Shown here: positions 1 through 8,131 of the stretch, piece by piece
Layout: every line of letters starts with the position of its first letter
How positions within the stretch are numbered: the first letter of the stretch is position 1
From: Bradyrhizobium sp. SZCCT0148
Lineage (GTDB): Bacteria > Pseudomonadota > Alphaproteobacteria > Rhizobiales > Xanthobacteraceae
Assembly (NCBI RefSeq): GCF_018129985.1
Contig: NZ_JAFCKT010000015.1
Location: 61,786 to 125,785, forward strand
Direction: 5' to 3'
DNA length: 64,000 bases
Notes under the pieces: model-generated
What the model saw: the letters and a program-made list of their open reading frames with translations, nothing else
Database searches by the model: none
Told to the model about the DNA's origin: nothing
Position numbers and translations under genes: made by a program

Positions 1-366
1 ATTCAGATGCAGACCAACCTCGACGTGGCCGACAATTCTGGCGCACGCCGTGTCATGTGTATCAAGGTGCTCGGGGGCTCCAAGCGCCGCTACGCCACGA
101 TCGGCGACATCATCGTCGTTTCGATCAAGGAAGCAATTCCGCGTGGCAAGGTGAAGAAGGGCGACGTGATGAAGGCCGTCGTGGTGCGCGTCCGCAAGGA
201 CATTCGCCGCGCCGACGGTTCGGTCATCCGCTTCGACCGCAACGCCGCCGTCCTGATCAACAACCAGTCCGAGCCGGTCGGCACCCGTATCTTCGGGCCC
301 GTGCCGCGCGAGCTGCGCGCGAAGAACCACATGAAGATCATCTCGCTCGCGCCGGAGGTGCTGTGA
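1..366 (+). CDS. rplN: 50S ribosomal protein L14, 5' end cut by window
   Basis: L14 sits at the subunit interface of the 50S subunit and contacts 16S rRNA in bridges B5 and B8. The reading frame is open from base 1 (Ile-Gln-Met-Gln) and matches the usual MIQMQTNLDVADNSG start, so only the initiator codon lies outside the window. The 121 visible residues plus Met give the usual 122 aa. The core VADNSGARRVMCIKVLGGS and the end HMKIISLAPEVL are intact. The stop codon overlaps the rplX start by one base (TGATG), which implies translational coupling in the spc operon. Confidence 0.98.
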   Translation: MQMQTNLDVADNSGARRVMCIKVLGGSKRRYATIGDIIVVSIKEAIPRGKVKKGDVMKAVVVRVRKDIRRADGSVIRFDRNAAVLINNQSEPVGTRIFGPVPRELRAKNHMKIISLAPEVL

Positions 367-672
367 TGGCTGCGAAGATCCGCAAGGGCGACAAGGTTAT
401 CGTACTGACCGGTCGCGACAAGGGCCGCACCGGCGAAGTGTTCGAAGTGCGTCCCGACGCCGGCACGGCGCTGGTGCGCGGCATCAACATGGTCAAGCGT
501 CACCAGAAGCAGACGCAGGCCCAGGAGGGCGGCATCATCTCGAAGGAGTCGCCGATCCAACTGTCCAACATCGCGTATGTCGGCAAGGACGGGAAGCCGA
601 CCCGCGTCGGATTCAAGATTCTGGCGGACGGCAAGAAGGTCCGCATCGCCAAGAGCTCGGGAGCTGAGATCG

Positions 673-680
<8 letters not shown>
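366..680 (+). CDS. rplX: 50S ribosomal protein L24
   Basis: L24 is an early 50S assembly protein that binds the 5' domain of 23S rRNA. The product is 104 aa with the KOW motif near the N-terminus (KIRKGDKVIVLTGRDKGRTG, residues 4-23), which is diagnostic. The start ATG shares its A with the rplN stop. The 3' end overlaps rplE by 8 bases, again pointing to coupled translation. The length is normal and nothing is missing. Confidence 0.98.
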
Positions 681-1230
<550 letters not shown>

Positions 1231-1276
1231 GACGCTGAGCTAAAGCCTCTCAAACGCGGATACCCAGGAGCCAAGC

Positions 1277-1582
1277 ATGGCAAAGAAGAGTTCAATCGAG
1301 AAGAACAACCGGCGCAAGAGGATGGCGAAGAACGCCGCTCCCAAGCGCGCCCGGTTGAAGGCGATCATCGCCGACAAGACGCTGCCGATGGAGGAGCGCT
1401 TCGCCGCGACCCTGAAGCTTGCGGAAATGCCGCGCAATTCGTCGGCGACCCGCATCCGCCTGCGTTGCGAGCTGTCGGGTCGTCCGCGCTCGAACTACCG
1501 CAAGAACAAGCTGTCCCGTATCGCGCTGCGCGAACTTGGCTCCAAGGGCATGGTCCCGGGCCTCGTGAAGTCCAGCTGGTAA
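1277..1582 (+). CDS. rpsN: 30S ribosomal protein S14, zinc-independent form
   Basis: S14 belongs to the head of the 30S subunit. At 101 aa this is the long, zinc-free form: the C-terminal half has a single Cys (in LRCELSGRPRS) and lacks the two CxxC pairs of the zinc form. The motif SGRPRSNYRKNKLSRIALRE is characteristic. It sits between rplE and rpsH as in other Proteobacteria. Confidence 0.98.
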   Translation: MAKKSSIEKNNRRKRMAKNAAPKRARLKAIIADKTLPMEERFAATLKLAEMPRNSSATRIRLRCELSGRPRSNYRKNKLSRIALRELGSKGMVPGLVKSSW

Positions 1583-1596
1583 GGAGGGTCGTTTAG

Positions 1597-1995
1597 ATGT
1601 CTACGCACGATCCAATCAGCGATCTGATCACTCGTATCCGCAACGCGCAGATGCGCTCCAAGTCCAAGGTCTCGACGCCTGGCTCGAGGATGCGCGAGAA
1701 CGTGCTCGAGGTCCTCAAGAGCGAGGGCTACATCCGCGGTTACGCCACGCTCGAGCATTCCTCGGGCCGCAGCGAGATCGAGATCGAGCTGAAGTATTTC
1801 GACGGCGAGCCTGTCATCCGCGAGATCGAACGTGTTTCCAAGCCTGGGCGTCGCGTTTACGCCTCGGTGAAGAGCCTGCCGCGGGTCAACAATGGGCTCG
1901 GCATTTCGGTGTTGTCGACGCCGAAGGGGATCATGGCCGACCACAGCGCGCGCGAAGCGAATGTGGGCGGTGAAGTCCTCTTCACGGTGTTCTGA
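1597..1995 (+). CDS. rpsH: 30S ribosomal protein S8
   Basis: S8 binds helix 21 of 16S rRNA and in E. coli is the translational repressor of the spc operon. The product is 132 aa starting MSTHDPISDLITRIRNAQ and ending with the conserved segment GILSTPKGIM-type (here GISVLSTPKGIMADHSAREA) that forms the RNA-binding C-terminal domain. The start is well supported by a near-perfect AAGGAGGG ribosome site at about 1581-1588. No obvious S8-like mRNA mimic was recognised by eye upstream of rplE. Confidence 0.98.
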   Translation: MSTHDPISDLITRIRNAQMRSKSKVSTPGSRMRENVLEVLKSEGYIRGYATLEHSSGRSEIEIELKYFDGEPVIREIERVSKPGRRVYASVKSLPRVNNGLGISVLSTPKGIMADHSAREANVGGEVLFTVF

Positions 1996-2011
1996 GAAGG
2001 ATTTTTGATCC

Positions 2012-2545
2012 ATGTCACGTGTTGGCAAAAGGCCTGTGCCGGTTCCGTCGGGTGTGACCGCGACCGTCGATGGGCAGACCGTCAAGATGAAGGGCCCGAA
2101 GGGCCAGCTTCAGTTCGTCGTTCATGACGACGTCGAGGTGAAGCTCGAGAACGGCCAGGTGAAGGTGAACCCGCGGGTCGAGACCAATCGTGCGCGGGCG
2201 CTGTACGGTACCGCTCGCGCCCAGGTCGCGAATCTGGTCGAAGGCGTCACCAAGGGCTTCGAGAAGAAGCTCGAGATCACGGGCGTCGGTTACCGCGCCG
2301 CGATGCAGGGCAAGAACCTGCAGCTCGCGCTCGGCTACAGCCACGACGTGGTCTATGCGATCCCGGAAGGGATCACGATCACGGTGCCGAAGCCGACCGA
2401 GATCACGGTGACCGGCAGCGACATCCAGCGCGTCGGCCAGGTCGCCGCCGAGATTCGCTCCTATCGTCCGCCGGAGCCCTACAAGGGCAAGGGCGTGAAG
2501 TATGTTGGCGAATTCATCTTCCGCAAGGAAGGCAAGAAGAAGTAA
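2012..2545 (+). CDS. rplF: 50S ribosomal protein L6
   Basis: L6 lies near the sarcin-ricin loop and factor-binding site of the 50S subunit. The 177-aa product starts MSRVGKRPVPVPSGV and shows the two tandem alpha/beta domains of the family. The C-terminal signature RPPEPYKGKGVKYVGE is intact near residue 155. It begins 16 bases after the rpsH stop, and rplR follows after 11 bases. Confidence 0.98.
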   Translation: MSRVGKRPVPVPSGVTATVDGQTVKMKGPKGQLQFVVHDDVEVKLENGQVKVNPRVETNRARALYGTARAQVANLVEGVTKGFEKKLEITGVGYRAAMQGKNLQLALGYSHDVVYAIPEGITITVPKPTEITVTGSDIQRVGQVAAEIRSYRPPEPYKGKGVKYVGEFIFRKEGKKK

Positions 2546-2556
2546 CGGAGCCGGTC

Positions 2557-2919
2557 ATGTCGAAAGCCAAGGTTACGAATGCCCGGCGCAAGCGCAGTGT
2601 ACGGCTGAAGCTGCGCCGCTCCGGTGGCGGCCGTCCGCGCCTGTCGGTGTTCCGCTCGTCCAAGCACATCTACGCCCAGGTCATCGACGACCTGAAGGGC
2701 GAGACGCTGGCCTCTGCCTCGTCGCTCGAGAAGTCGATGCGCGACGGCGGCAAGACCGGCGCCGACATCGATGCGGCGAAGGCGGTCGGCAAGCTGCTGG
2801 CCGAGCGCGCCGCCGAGAAGGGCGTCAAGGAAGTCGTGTTCGATCGCGGCAGCTACCTCTATCACGGGCGCGTCAAGGCTCTGGCCGATGCAGCGCGTGA
2901 GAGCGGGCTGAGCTTCTAA
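2557..2919 (+). CDS. rplR: 50S ribosomal protein L18
   Basis: L18 binds 5S rRNA together with L5 and anchors it to the central protuberance. The product is 120 aa. The basic N-terminal tail NARRKRSVRLKLRR and the segment RPRLSVFRSSKHIYAQVIDD near residues 28-47 are typical of L18, as is the C-terminal FDRGSYLYHGRVKALADAAR. A 44-base spacer separates it from rpsE. Confidence 0.98.
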   Translation: MSKAKVTNARRKRSVRLKLRRSGGGRPRLSVFRSSKHIYAQVIDDLKGETLASASSLEKSMRDGGKTGADIDAAKAVGKLLAERAAEKGVKEVVFDRGSYLYHGRVKALADAARESGLSF

Positions 2920-2963
2920 CAGAATTTGAGGATTGAGGCGCAAGCCTCTGAAGGATTGGAAAA

Positions 2964-3560
2964 ATGGCAGAACGCGAACAACGTGGTGGACGCGATCAAC
3001 GCGGCGGCGGCGGACGTGAACGCAGGGAGCGCGAGGAGCGCGACAGCGAGTTCGTCGATAAGCTCGTCCACATCAACCGCGTTGCCAAGGTCGTCAAGGG
3101 CGGCAAGCGCTTCGGTTTCGCCGCGCTGGTCGTGATCGGCGACCAGAAAGGCCGCGCCGGCTTCGGTCACGGCAAGGCGCGCGAAGTACCGGAAGCGATC
3201 CGCAAGGCCACCGAGTCCGCCAAGCGCAATCTGACCCGCGTGTCGCTGCGCGAGGGCCGTACGCTGCATCACGACATCGCCGGTCGTCATGGCGCTGGCC
3301 GTGTCTACCTGCGCGCGGCTCCCGCCGGTACCGGCATCATCGCCGGCGGCCCGATGCGCGCCGTGTTCGAGACGCTGGGTGTCCAGGACGTGGTCGCCAA
3401 GTCGATCGGCTCGTCGAACCCCTACAACATGGTTCGCGCGACCTTCGACGCGCTGAAGCATCAGGATTCGCCGCGTTCGGTCGCAGCCCGCCGCAACATC
3501 AAGGTGTCCACTCTGCAGTCGCGCCGTATCGGTGGCGATGCCGAGGCGGCTGCCGACTAA
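2964..3560 (+). CDS. rpsE: 30S ribosomal protein S5
   Basis: S5 acts at the mRNA entry channel and affects decoding fidelity. At 198 aa it is longer than the 166-aa E. coli protein because of an Arg/Gly/Glu-rich N-terminal extension (residues 1-28, EREQRGGRDQRGGGGRERRE), which I recall as usual in alphaproteobacterial S5. The S5 core follows: FVDKLVHINRVAKVVKGGKR, then GRAGFGHGKAREVPEAIRKA and the C-terminal SSNPYNMVRATFDAL. The start codon follows GGATTGGAAAA. Confidence 0.97.
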   Translation: MAEREQRGGRDQRGGGGRERREREERDSEFVDKLVHINRVAKVVKGGKRFGFAALVVIGDQKGRAGFGHGKAREVPEAIRKATESAKRNLTRVSLREGRTLHHDIAGRHGAGRVYLRAAPAGTGIIAGGPMRAVFETLGVQDVVAKSIGSSNPYNMVRATFDALKHQDSPRSVAARRNIKVSTLQSRRIGGDAEAAAD

Positions 3561-3584
3561 CGGAAAGCTCTGGAGTAGATTCTC

Positions 3585-3791
3585 ATGGCCAAGGACGCCG
3601 CTAAGTCCAGCAAGACGATCAAGCTCGAGCAGACCGGCAGCGCGATCCGCCGCCATCACTCGCAGCGCTCGACGCTGATCGGGCTCAAGCTCAACAAGAT
3701 CGGTCGCACCAGCGAACTGCAGGACACCCCGGCAGTGCGTGGCATGATCGAGAAAGTTCATCATCTCGTTCGCATCGTCGACGAGAAGTAA
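3585..3791 (+). CDS. rpmD: 50S ribosomal protein L30
   Basis: L30 is a small peripheral 50S protein that is absent from some bacteria. The product is 68 aa; the core IKLEQTGSAIRRHHSQRSTL and the end MIEKVHHLVRIVDE match the family. A short N-terminal extension of about 10 residues (MAKDAAKSSK) precedes the core. It sits between rpsE and rplO as expected, with a GGAG ribosome site about 13 bases upstream. Confidence 0.97.
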   Translation: MAKDAAKSSKTIKLEQTGSAIRRHHSQRSTLIGLKLNKIGRTSELQDTPAVRGMIEKVHHLVRIVDEK

Positions 3792-3806
3792 ACAAGGAGA
3801 AGGGCG

Positions 3807-4292
3807 ATGAAGCTCAGCGATATCGCCGACAACGCCGGCTCGCGCAAGAAGCGTATGCGCGTCGGCCGTGGCATTGGTTCGGGCAAAGGCAAGCAGTCCG
3901 GCCGCGGCGGCAAGGGTCAGACCGCGCGTTCGGGCGTGCGCATCAAGGGTTTCGAAGGCGGCCAGATGCCGATGCATCGCCGTCTGCCCAAGCGCGGCTT
4001 CAACAACATCTTCCGCGTGGAGTTCGCCGAGATCAATCTCGACCGGCTCCAGGAAGCGGTCGATGCCAAGAAGATCGACGCCGGCAGCGTCGTGACGATC
4101 GAGAGCCTGGTGAAGGGCGGCGTGCTGCGCCGGCCCAAGGGTGGCCTGCGGCTGCTCGGCCGCGGCGAGCTCAAGTCCAAGCTCAACATCGAAGTCCACG
4201 GCGCCACCAAGACCGCGATCGCCGCGGTCGAAAAGGCCGGCGGCTCGGTGAAGATCCTCGCCCCTGCCAAGGAAGAAGGCGAGGCGGCGTAA
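3807..4292 (+). CDS. rplO: 50S ribosomal protein L15
   Basis: L15 is a late 50S assembly protein with a long, basic, glycine-rich tail that penetrates 23S rRNA. The 161-aa product starts MKLSDIADNAGSRKKRMRVG, followed by a Gly/Lys-rich stretch (GRGIGSGKGKQSGRGGKGQ) and FEGGQMPMHRRLPKRGF, all characteristic. AAGGAGAAGG precedes the start. The gene is followed by a strong hairpin before secY, so readthrough into secY may be partial. Confidence 0.98.
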   Translation: MKLSDIADNAGSRKKRMRVGRGIGSGKGKQSGRGGKGQTARSGVRIKGFEGGQMPMHRRLPKRGFNNIFRVEFAEINLDRLQEAVDAKKIDAGSVVTIESLVKGGVLRRPKGGLRLLGRGELKSKLNIEVHGATKTAIAAVEKAGGSVKILAPAKEEGEAA

Positions 4293-4305
4293 CAACTGCG
4301 TCATT

Positions 4306-4327
4306 GGCCCGCGGCTCGCGGGCCTTT
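4306..4327 (+). terminator. hairpin between rplO and secY
   Basis: An 8-bp perfect GC stem (GGCCCGCG at 4306-4313, CGCGGGCC at 4317-4324) with loop GCT is followed by only three T residues. It could be a weak terminator or attenuator that lowers secY/adk expression relative to the ribosomal genes, or a processing or stability hairpin. The short T tract argues against full termination. Confidence 0.5.
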
Positions 4328-4370
4328 ACGCGTGAGGGACGTGGACTTATCGAAGCCGAGCCCCAGATAA

Positions 4371-4392
4371 TGTCCGGTGTCCGGTATAATGT
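4371..4392 (+). promoter_or_regulatory. possible secY promoter -10 (TATAAT)
   Basis: A perfect TATAAT lies at 4385-4390, 52 bases before the secY start and downstream of the rplO hairpin. The stretch at 4371-4390 repeats TCCGGTGT/TCCGGTAT in tandem. No good -35 hexamer is visible 16-18 bases upstream, so this is a suggestion only. In a GC-rich genome a perfect TATAAT in a 150-base gap is notable but can occur by chance. Confidence 0.25.
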
Positions 4393-4442
4393 AGCCCGGC
4401 CGCGGGCATGACGGCGCAATAGGCGGCGGGAGAAAGTCCAAG

Positions 4443-5774
4443 ATGGCCTCTGCAGCGGAACAACTGGCAGCCAATCTCAATTTCGGTGCGTTCGCCAAGG
4501 CTGACGAACTGAAGAAGCGCATCTGGTTCACCCTGGGTGCGTTGCTCGTTTATCGGCTCGGGACCTACATCCCGCTCCCCGGCATCGATCCCAATATCTG
4601 GGAGCAGGTGTTCCGCTCCCAGGCGGGCGGCATCCTCGGCATGTTCAACATGTTCGCCGGCGGCGGCATCCACCGCATGGCGATCTTCGCGCTGAACATC
4701 ATGCCGTATATTTCGGCCTCGATCATCATCCAGCTCCTCACCACCGTCTCGCCGCAACTCGAGGCGCTGAAGAAGGAAGGCGAGTCCGGCCGCAAGCTGC
4801 TGAACCAGTACACCCGCTATCTCACCGTGATCCTGGCCGCGTTCCAGTCCTACGGTATCGCGGTGGGCCTCGAGGGTGCCGGCAACGTCGTCAGCGACCC
4901 CGGCCTGTTCTTCCGTCTGTCCACTGCGATCACGCTGACCGGCGGCACCATGTTCCTGATGTGGCTGGGCGAGCAGATCACCTCGCGCGGCATCGGCAAC
5001 GGCATCTCGCTGATCATTCTCGCCGGCATCGTCGCCGAGCTGCCCGCCGCGCTCGCCAACATGCTCGAGCTGGGTCGGCAGGGCGCGATGTCGACCGGCC
5101 TGATCCTGGTCGTCATCATCATGGCGGTCGCCGTGATTGCTTTCATCGTGTTCATGGAGCGCGCACAGCGCCGTCTCCTGATCCAGTATCCGAAGCGCCA
5201 GGTCGGCAACAAGATGTTCGAGGGCCAGTCCTCGCATCTGCCGCTCAAGCTCAACACCTCCGGCGTGATCCCGCCGATCTTCGCGTCCTCGCTCCTCCTG
5301 CTGCCGACCACGGTGGCGAACTTCAATGCCGGCAGCGGACCGGAATGGTTCCAATGGATCACCACCCAGCTCGGCCACGGCCGTCCGCTGTTCCTGATCA
5401 TGTATCTGGCGCTGATCGTGTTCTTCGCCTTCTTCTACACCGCGATCGTGTTCAACCCGACCGAGACCGCGGACAATCTGAAGAAGCATGGCGGCTTCAT
5501 CCCGGGCATCCGTCCCGGCGAACGCACCGCGGAATACATCGACTACGTGCTGTCGCGCATCACCGTGCTCGGTGCGATCTATCTGGCGATCGTCTGCTTG
5601 ATCCCGGAAATCCTGATCTCCTACGCTTCGGTACCGTTCTACTTCGGCGGCACCTCGCTGCTGATCGTGGTCAGTGTCACCATGGACACGGTGGCGCAGG
5701 TGCAGGGCTATCTGCTGGCGCATCAATATGAAGGCCTGATCCGCAAGTCGAAACTGCGCGGGCGCCGTCGCTAG
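4443..5774 (+). CDS. secY: preprotein translocase subunit SecY
   Basis: SecY is the channel-forming subunit of the SecYEG translocon in the inner membrane. The 443-aa length fits the ten-helix family. Recognisable segments are the first helix LGALLVYRLGTYIPLPGID, the plug-region NMFAGGGIHRMAIFALNIMP, GNGISLIILAGI in the middle, and NPTETADNLKKHGGFIPGIR-type cytoplasmic loop 5. It starts 150 bases after rplO and is the usual last membrane gene of the spc operon. Two strong hairpins follow it before adk. Confidence 0.98.
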   Translation: MASAAEQLAANLNFGAFAKADELKKRIWFTLGALLVYRLGTYIPLPGIDPNIWEQVFRSQAGGILGMFNMFAGGGIHRMAIFALNIMPYISASIIIQLLTTVSPQLEALKKEGESGRKLLNQYTRYLTVILAAFQSYGIAVGLEGAGNVVSDPGLFFRLSTAITLTGGTMFLMWLGEQITSRGIGNGISLIILAGIVAELPAALANMLELGRQGAMSTGLILVVIIMAVAVIAFIVFMERAQRRLLIQYPKRQVGNKMFEGQSSHLPLKLNTSGVIPPIFASSLLLLPTTVANFNAGSGPEWFQWITTQLGHGRPLFLIMYLALIVFFAFFYTAIVFNPTETADNLKKHGGFIPGIRPGERTAEYIDYVLSRITVLGAIYLAIVCLIPEILISYASVPFYFGGTSLLIVVSVTMDTVAQVQGYLLAHQYEGLIRKSKLRGRRR

Positions 5775-5785
5775 AGGCCTCTCGA

Positions 5786-5833
5786 GGCGGCGCGTCTGCG
5801 CCGCCGATTCGCCGTGCGCCAGCGGCGCACGGC
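5786..5833 (+). terminator. two tandem hairpins between secY and adk
   Basis: The first hairpin has an 8-bp stem GGCGGCGC (5786-5793) with GCGCCGCC (5798-5805) and loop GTCT. The second has a 10-bp perfect stem GCCGTGCGCC (5811-5820) with GGCGCACGGC (5824-5833) and loop AGC. Neither is followed by a T run, so classical intrinsic termination is doubtful. They may limit readthrough or define mRNA 3' ends between secY and adk. The remaining 212 bases to adk show no gene. Confidence 0.55.
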
Positions 5834-6045
5834 TTGCAGCAAGCGCAGCACGGACCTTTCGATCGTATCGACAGAGCAGCTCGTACTGCGACGCAATCAC
5901 TGATTTCAAAGGCCTTCTTGGCGTCTGCCCGTCTGCTCCCCTATGATATGGGTAGCGGTGCAACGCCGATTATGGTTTGCACTGGTCTTGGACTTCAAAC
6001 ACAGGTGCGCGACGTATCGCTCACCAATCCGGGGGGCATACGCCG

Positions 6046-6951
6046 ATGAGAATTATACTTCTTGGACCGCCGGGGTCGGGCAAGGGGACCCAGGCGCAGC
6101 TGCTGGTGGAGCGCTATGGCATCGTCCAGCTCTCGACCGGCGAGATGTTGCGTGCGGCCGTGGCGGCCGGAACGCCGGTCGGACTGAAGGCCAAGGAGAT
6201 CATGGCCAGCGGCGCTCTCGTGCCCGACGAGGTCGTGGTCGGAATCATCTCCGATCGGATCGACCAGCCGGACGCCCGCAACGGCTTCATCCTCGACGGT
6301 TTCCCGCGTACCGTGCCGCAGGCCGAGGCGCTGGACGAACTGCTCAAGCGCAAGCACCTCAAGCTCGACGCCGTGATCGAGCTCCGCGTCAACGAGAGCG
6401 CGCTGCTGCACCGTGTCGAGACCCGCGTCGCCCAGATGCGTGAGCGCGGGGAGGAGGTCCGACTCGATGACACCCCTGAGGTCCTGACCAAGCGGTTGGC
6501 CAACTACCGCAACCAGACGGAACCGCTGATTCACTACTATTCCGAGCGGCGCAAGCTCTCGACCATCGACGGTATGATGGCCATCGACGAGGTCACCCGC
6601 GCCATCCATCGCCAGCTCGTGGCGCTGGGAGCGATCGGGCCGAAGACCCAGGCCACGAGCGCAGCCAAGCCGGGGCCGGCCAGGAAGGGCAGGGCGAACA
6701 AGACCGCAGCCAAGAAGCTGGCCAAAAAACCGGCGAAAGCGGCCAAAAAGCTGGCCAAATCGGCGAAAAAGGCCGTCAAGACAGCTGCCAAGGCGGCGGT
6801 GAGGGGATCCAAGAAGATGGCCAAGAAGGCTGGCAAAAAGGCCGCCGGAAAGACCGTCAAGAACGCCGCGAAAAAGTCGCCGCCAAAGACCGCCAGGAAG
6901 GCTGCCAAAAAGGCCGCAAAAAAGGTCACGAAAAAGCGAGGCAAGCGCTAG
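6046..6951 (+). CDS. adk: adenylate kinase with histone H1-like C-terminal tail
   Basis: Adk catalyses ATP + AMP to 2 ADP in the cytoplasm. The start at 6046 gives MRIILLGPPGSGKGT with the P-loop at residues 7-15; DGFPRT lies at 84-89. The LID region (about 121-155) is short and lacks the zinc Cys residues, so this is the short-LID form. The catalytic core ends near residue 195. A tail of about 100 residues follows (to 301), made almost only of Lys, Ala and a few Arg/Ser/Thr in KKAAKK-like repeats, resembling histone H1 and the protein encoded at 58152-58457. Usual Adk is 185-215 aa. The tail reads in frame with the same base usage, so it is not a frameshift artefact. Its function is unknown; nucleic-acid or ribosome binding is inference. 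Confidence 0.96.
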   Translation: MRIILLGPPGSGKGTQAQLLVERYGIVQLSTGEMLRAAVAAGTPVGLKAKEIMASGALVPDEVVVGIISDRIDQPDARNGFILDGFPRTVPQAEALDELLKRKHLKLDAVIELRVNESALLHRVETRVAQMRERGEEVRLDDTPEVLTKRLANYRNQTEPLIHYYSERRKLSTIDGMMAIDEVTRAIHRQLVALGAIGPKTQATSAAKPGPARKGRANKTAAKKLAKKPAKAAKKLAKSAKKAVKTAAKAAVRGSKKMAKKAGKKAAGKTVKNAAKKSPPKTARKAAKKAAKKVTKKRGKR

Positions 6952-7045
6952 CAGCGGTTGACGAAAGCCCCTGGAATCCCCTAATAAGCCCCGCATCCAA
7001 GTCGGATAGTTTCAAACGATGCCGGGCCCCAGGAAGACCGGGGGT

Positions 7046-7078
7046 GGGCGTCGTGTTCGCGTTTGTGAACACCTGCCC
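7046..7078 (+). promoter_or_regulatory. inverted repeat in the rpsM leader
   Basis: GTGTTC (7053-7058) and GAACAC (7067-7072) form an inverted repeat around GCGTTTGT, flanked by a second pairing, GGGC (7046-7049) with GCCC (7075-7078). It lies 60-90 bases before the rpsM GTG start. It could be an RNA hairpin in the alpha-operon leader or a protein-binding palindrome. In E. coli this leader is the site of S4 autoregulation, but S4 is not encoded here, so a regulatory role is only a guess. Confidence 0.35.
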
Positions 7079-7138
7079 GAGAAACCAAGCACTTAAAGAC
7101 CGGTTCCTGACGAGGGATCGGCAACAGGAGAGAAGGCC

Positions 7139-7507
7139 GTGGCCCGTATTGCCGGCGTGAACATCCCGACCAACAAGCGCGTGCTGATCGCGCTCCAGTA
7201 TATCCATGGCATCGGCCAGAAGATCGCTGGCGAGATTCTCGAAAAGGTGAAGATCCCCGAGGATCGTCGCGTCAATCAGCTGAGCGATGCCGAAGTGCTC
7301 CAGATCCGCGAAGTGATCGACCGCGACTATCTCGTCGAGGGCGACCTGCGTCGTGAGGTCGGCATCAACATCAAGCGTCTGATGGACCTCGGCTGCTATC
7401 GCGGCCTGCGTCATCGTCGCGGCCTTCCGGTGCGCGGCCAGCGCACCCACACCAATGCGCGTACGCGCAAGGGTCCGGCCAAGGCCATCGCCGGCAAGAA
7501 GAAGTAA
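7139..7507 (+). CDS. rpsM: 30S ribosomal protein S13
   Basis: S13 is in the 30S head and contacts P-site tRNA and the 50S subunit (bridge B1). The 122-aa product uses a GTG start (VARIAGVNIPTNKR), preceded by ACAGGAGAGAAGG, a clear ribosome site. The helix-two-turns-helix region YIHGIGQKIAGEIL and the basic tail RGLPVRGQRTHTNARTRKG are typical. It opens the alpha operon segment rpsM-rpsK-rpoA-rplQ; rpmJ, often present between secY and rpsM elsewhere, is absent here. Confidence 0.98.
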   Translation: MARIAGVNIPTNKRVLIALQYIHGIGQKIAGEILEKVKIPEDRRVNQLSDAEVLQIREVIDRDYLVEGDLRREVGINIKRLMDLGCYRGLRHRRGLPVRGQRTHTNARTRKGPAKAIAGKKK

Positions 7508-7533
7508 GTTTTCGAATCCAAATCGCGGCGTGT

Positions 7534-7558
7534 GGCGAACAGGGGCGACCCGTTCGCC
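7534..7558 (+). other. hairpin in the rpsM-rpsK gap
   Basis: GGCGAAC (7534-7540) pairs with GTTCGCC (7552-7558) across an 11-base loop. No T run follows. It is probably an intercistronic RNA structure rather than a terminator. Confidence 0.35.
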
Positions 7559-7630
7559 GCACGTCTTTCGTTCCACAGGTGTAGCCGCTGGCACTACGGC
7601 GGCGTTTGAGATCTTCAGGAAAGGTACTCT

Positions 7631-8020
7631 ATGGGCAAGGAAGCCACCCGCGTTCGTCGTCGTGAGCGCAAGAACATCGCCTCCGGCGTCGCGCACGTGA
7701 ACTCGTCGTTCAACAACACGACCATCACCATCACCGACGCGCAGGGCAACACGATTGCCTGGTCTTCCGCCGGCACGATGGGCTTCAAGGGCTCGCGCAA
7801 GTCGACCCCGTACGCCGCGCAGGTTGCCGCCGAAGACGTGTCCAAGAAGGCGCAGGAACACGGCATGCGCACGCTGGAAGTCGAAGTCGCGGGTCCCGGT
7901 TCGGGCCGCGAATCGGCTCTCCGCGCGCTTCAGGCCGCAGGCTTCACCGTCACCTCGATCCGTGACGTGACCACGATCCCGCACAACGGTTGCCGTCCCC
8001 GCAAGCGTCGGCGCGTTTGA
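7631..8020 (+). CDS. rpsK: 30S ribosomal protein S11
   Basis: S11 lines the 30S platform near the E site. The product is 129 aa with the conserved segments GVAHVNSSFNNTTITITDAQ, AGTMGFKGSRKSTPYAAQVA and the end IPHNGCRPRKRRRV. It is preceded by CAGGAAAGG. A 111-base gap separates it from rpoA, with no clear terminator. Confidence 0.98.
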   Translation: MGKEATRVRRRERKNIASGVAHVNSSFNNTTITITDAQGNTIAWSSAGTMGFKGSRKSTPYAAQVAAEDVSKKAQEHGMRTLEVEVAGPGSGRESALRALQAAGFTVTSIRDVTTIPHNGCRPRKRRRV

Positions 8021-8131
8021 TACGAAATTGCGGGCGCATCGGCGTCCGCGATTCTTTTTTGCAAAGCCGCGGGAATGATCTGCGGCCTTTCTCCAACGCC
8101 AGTATCTGCAATCGCAGTATAGCTGGCCTGT

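Noticed and set aside
7000..7138. missing rpmJ or infA between adk and rpsM
   Set aside because: The gap has no frame of the right size or Cys pattern; their absence from this site is normal in alphaproteobacteria.
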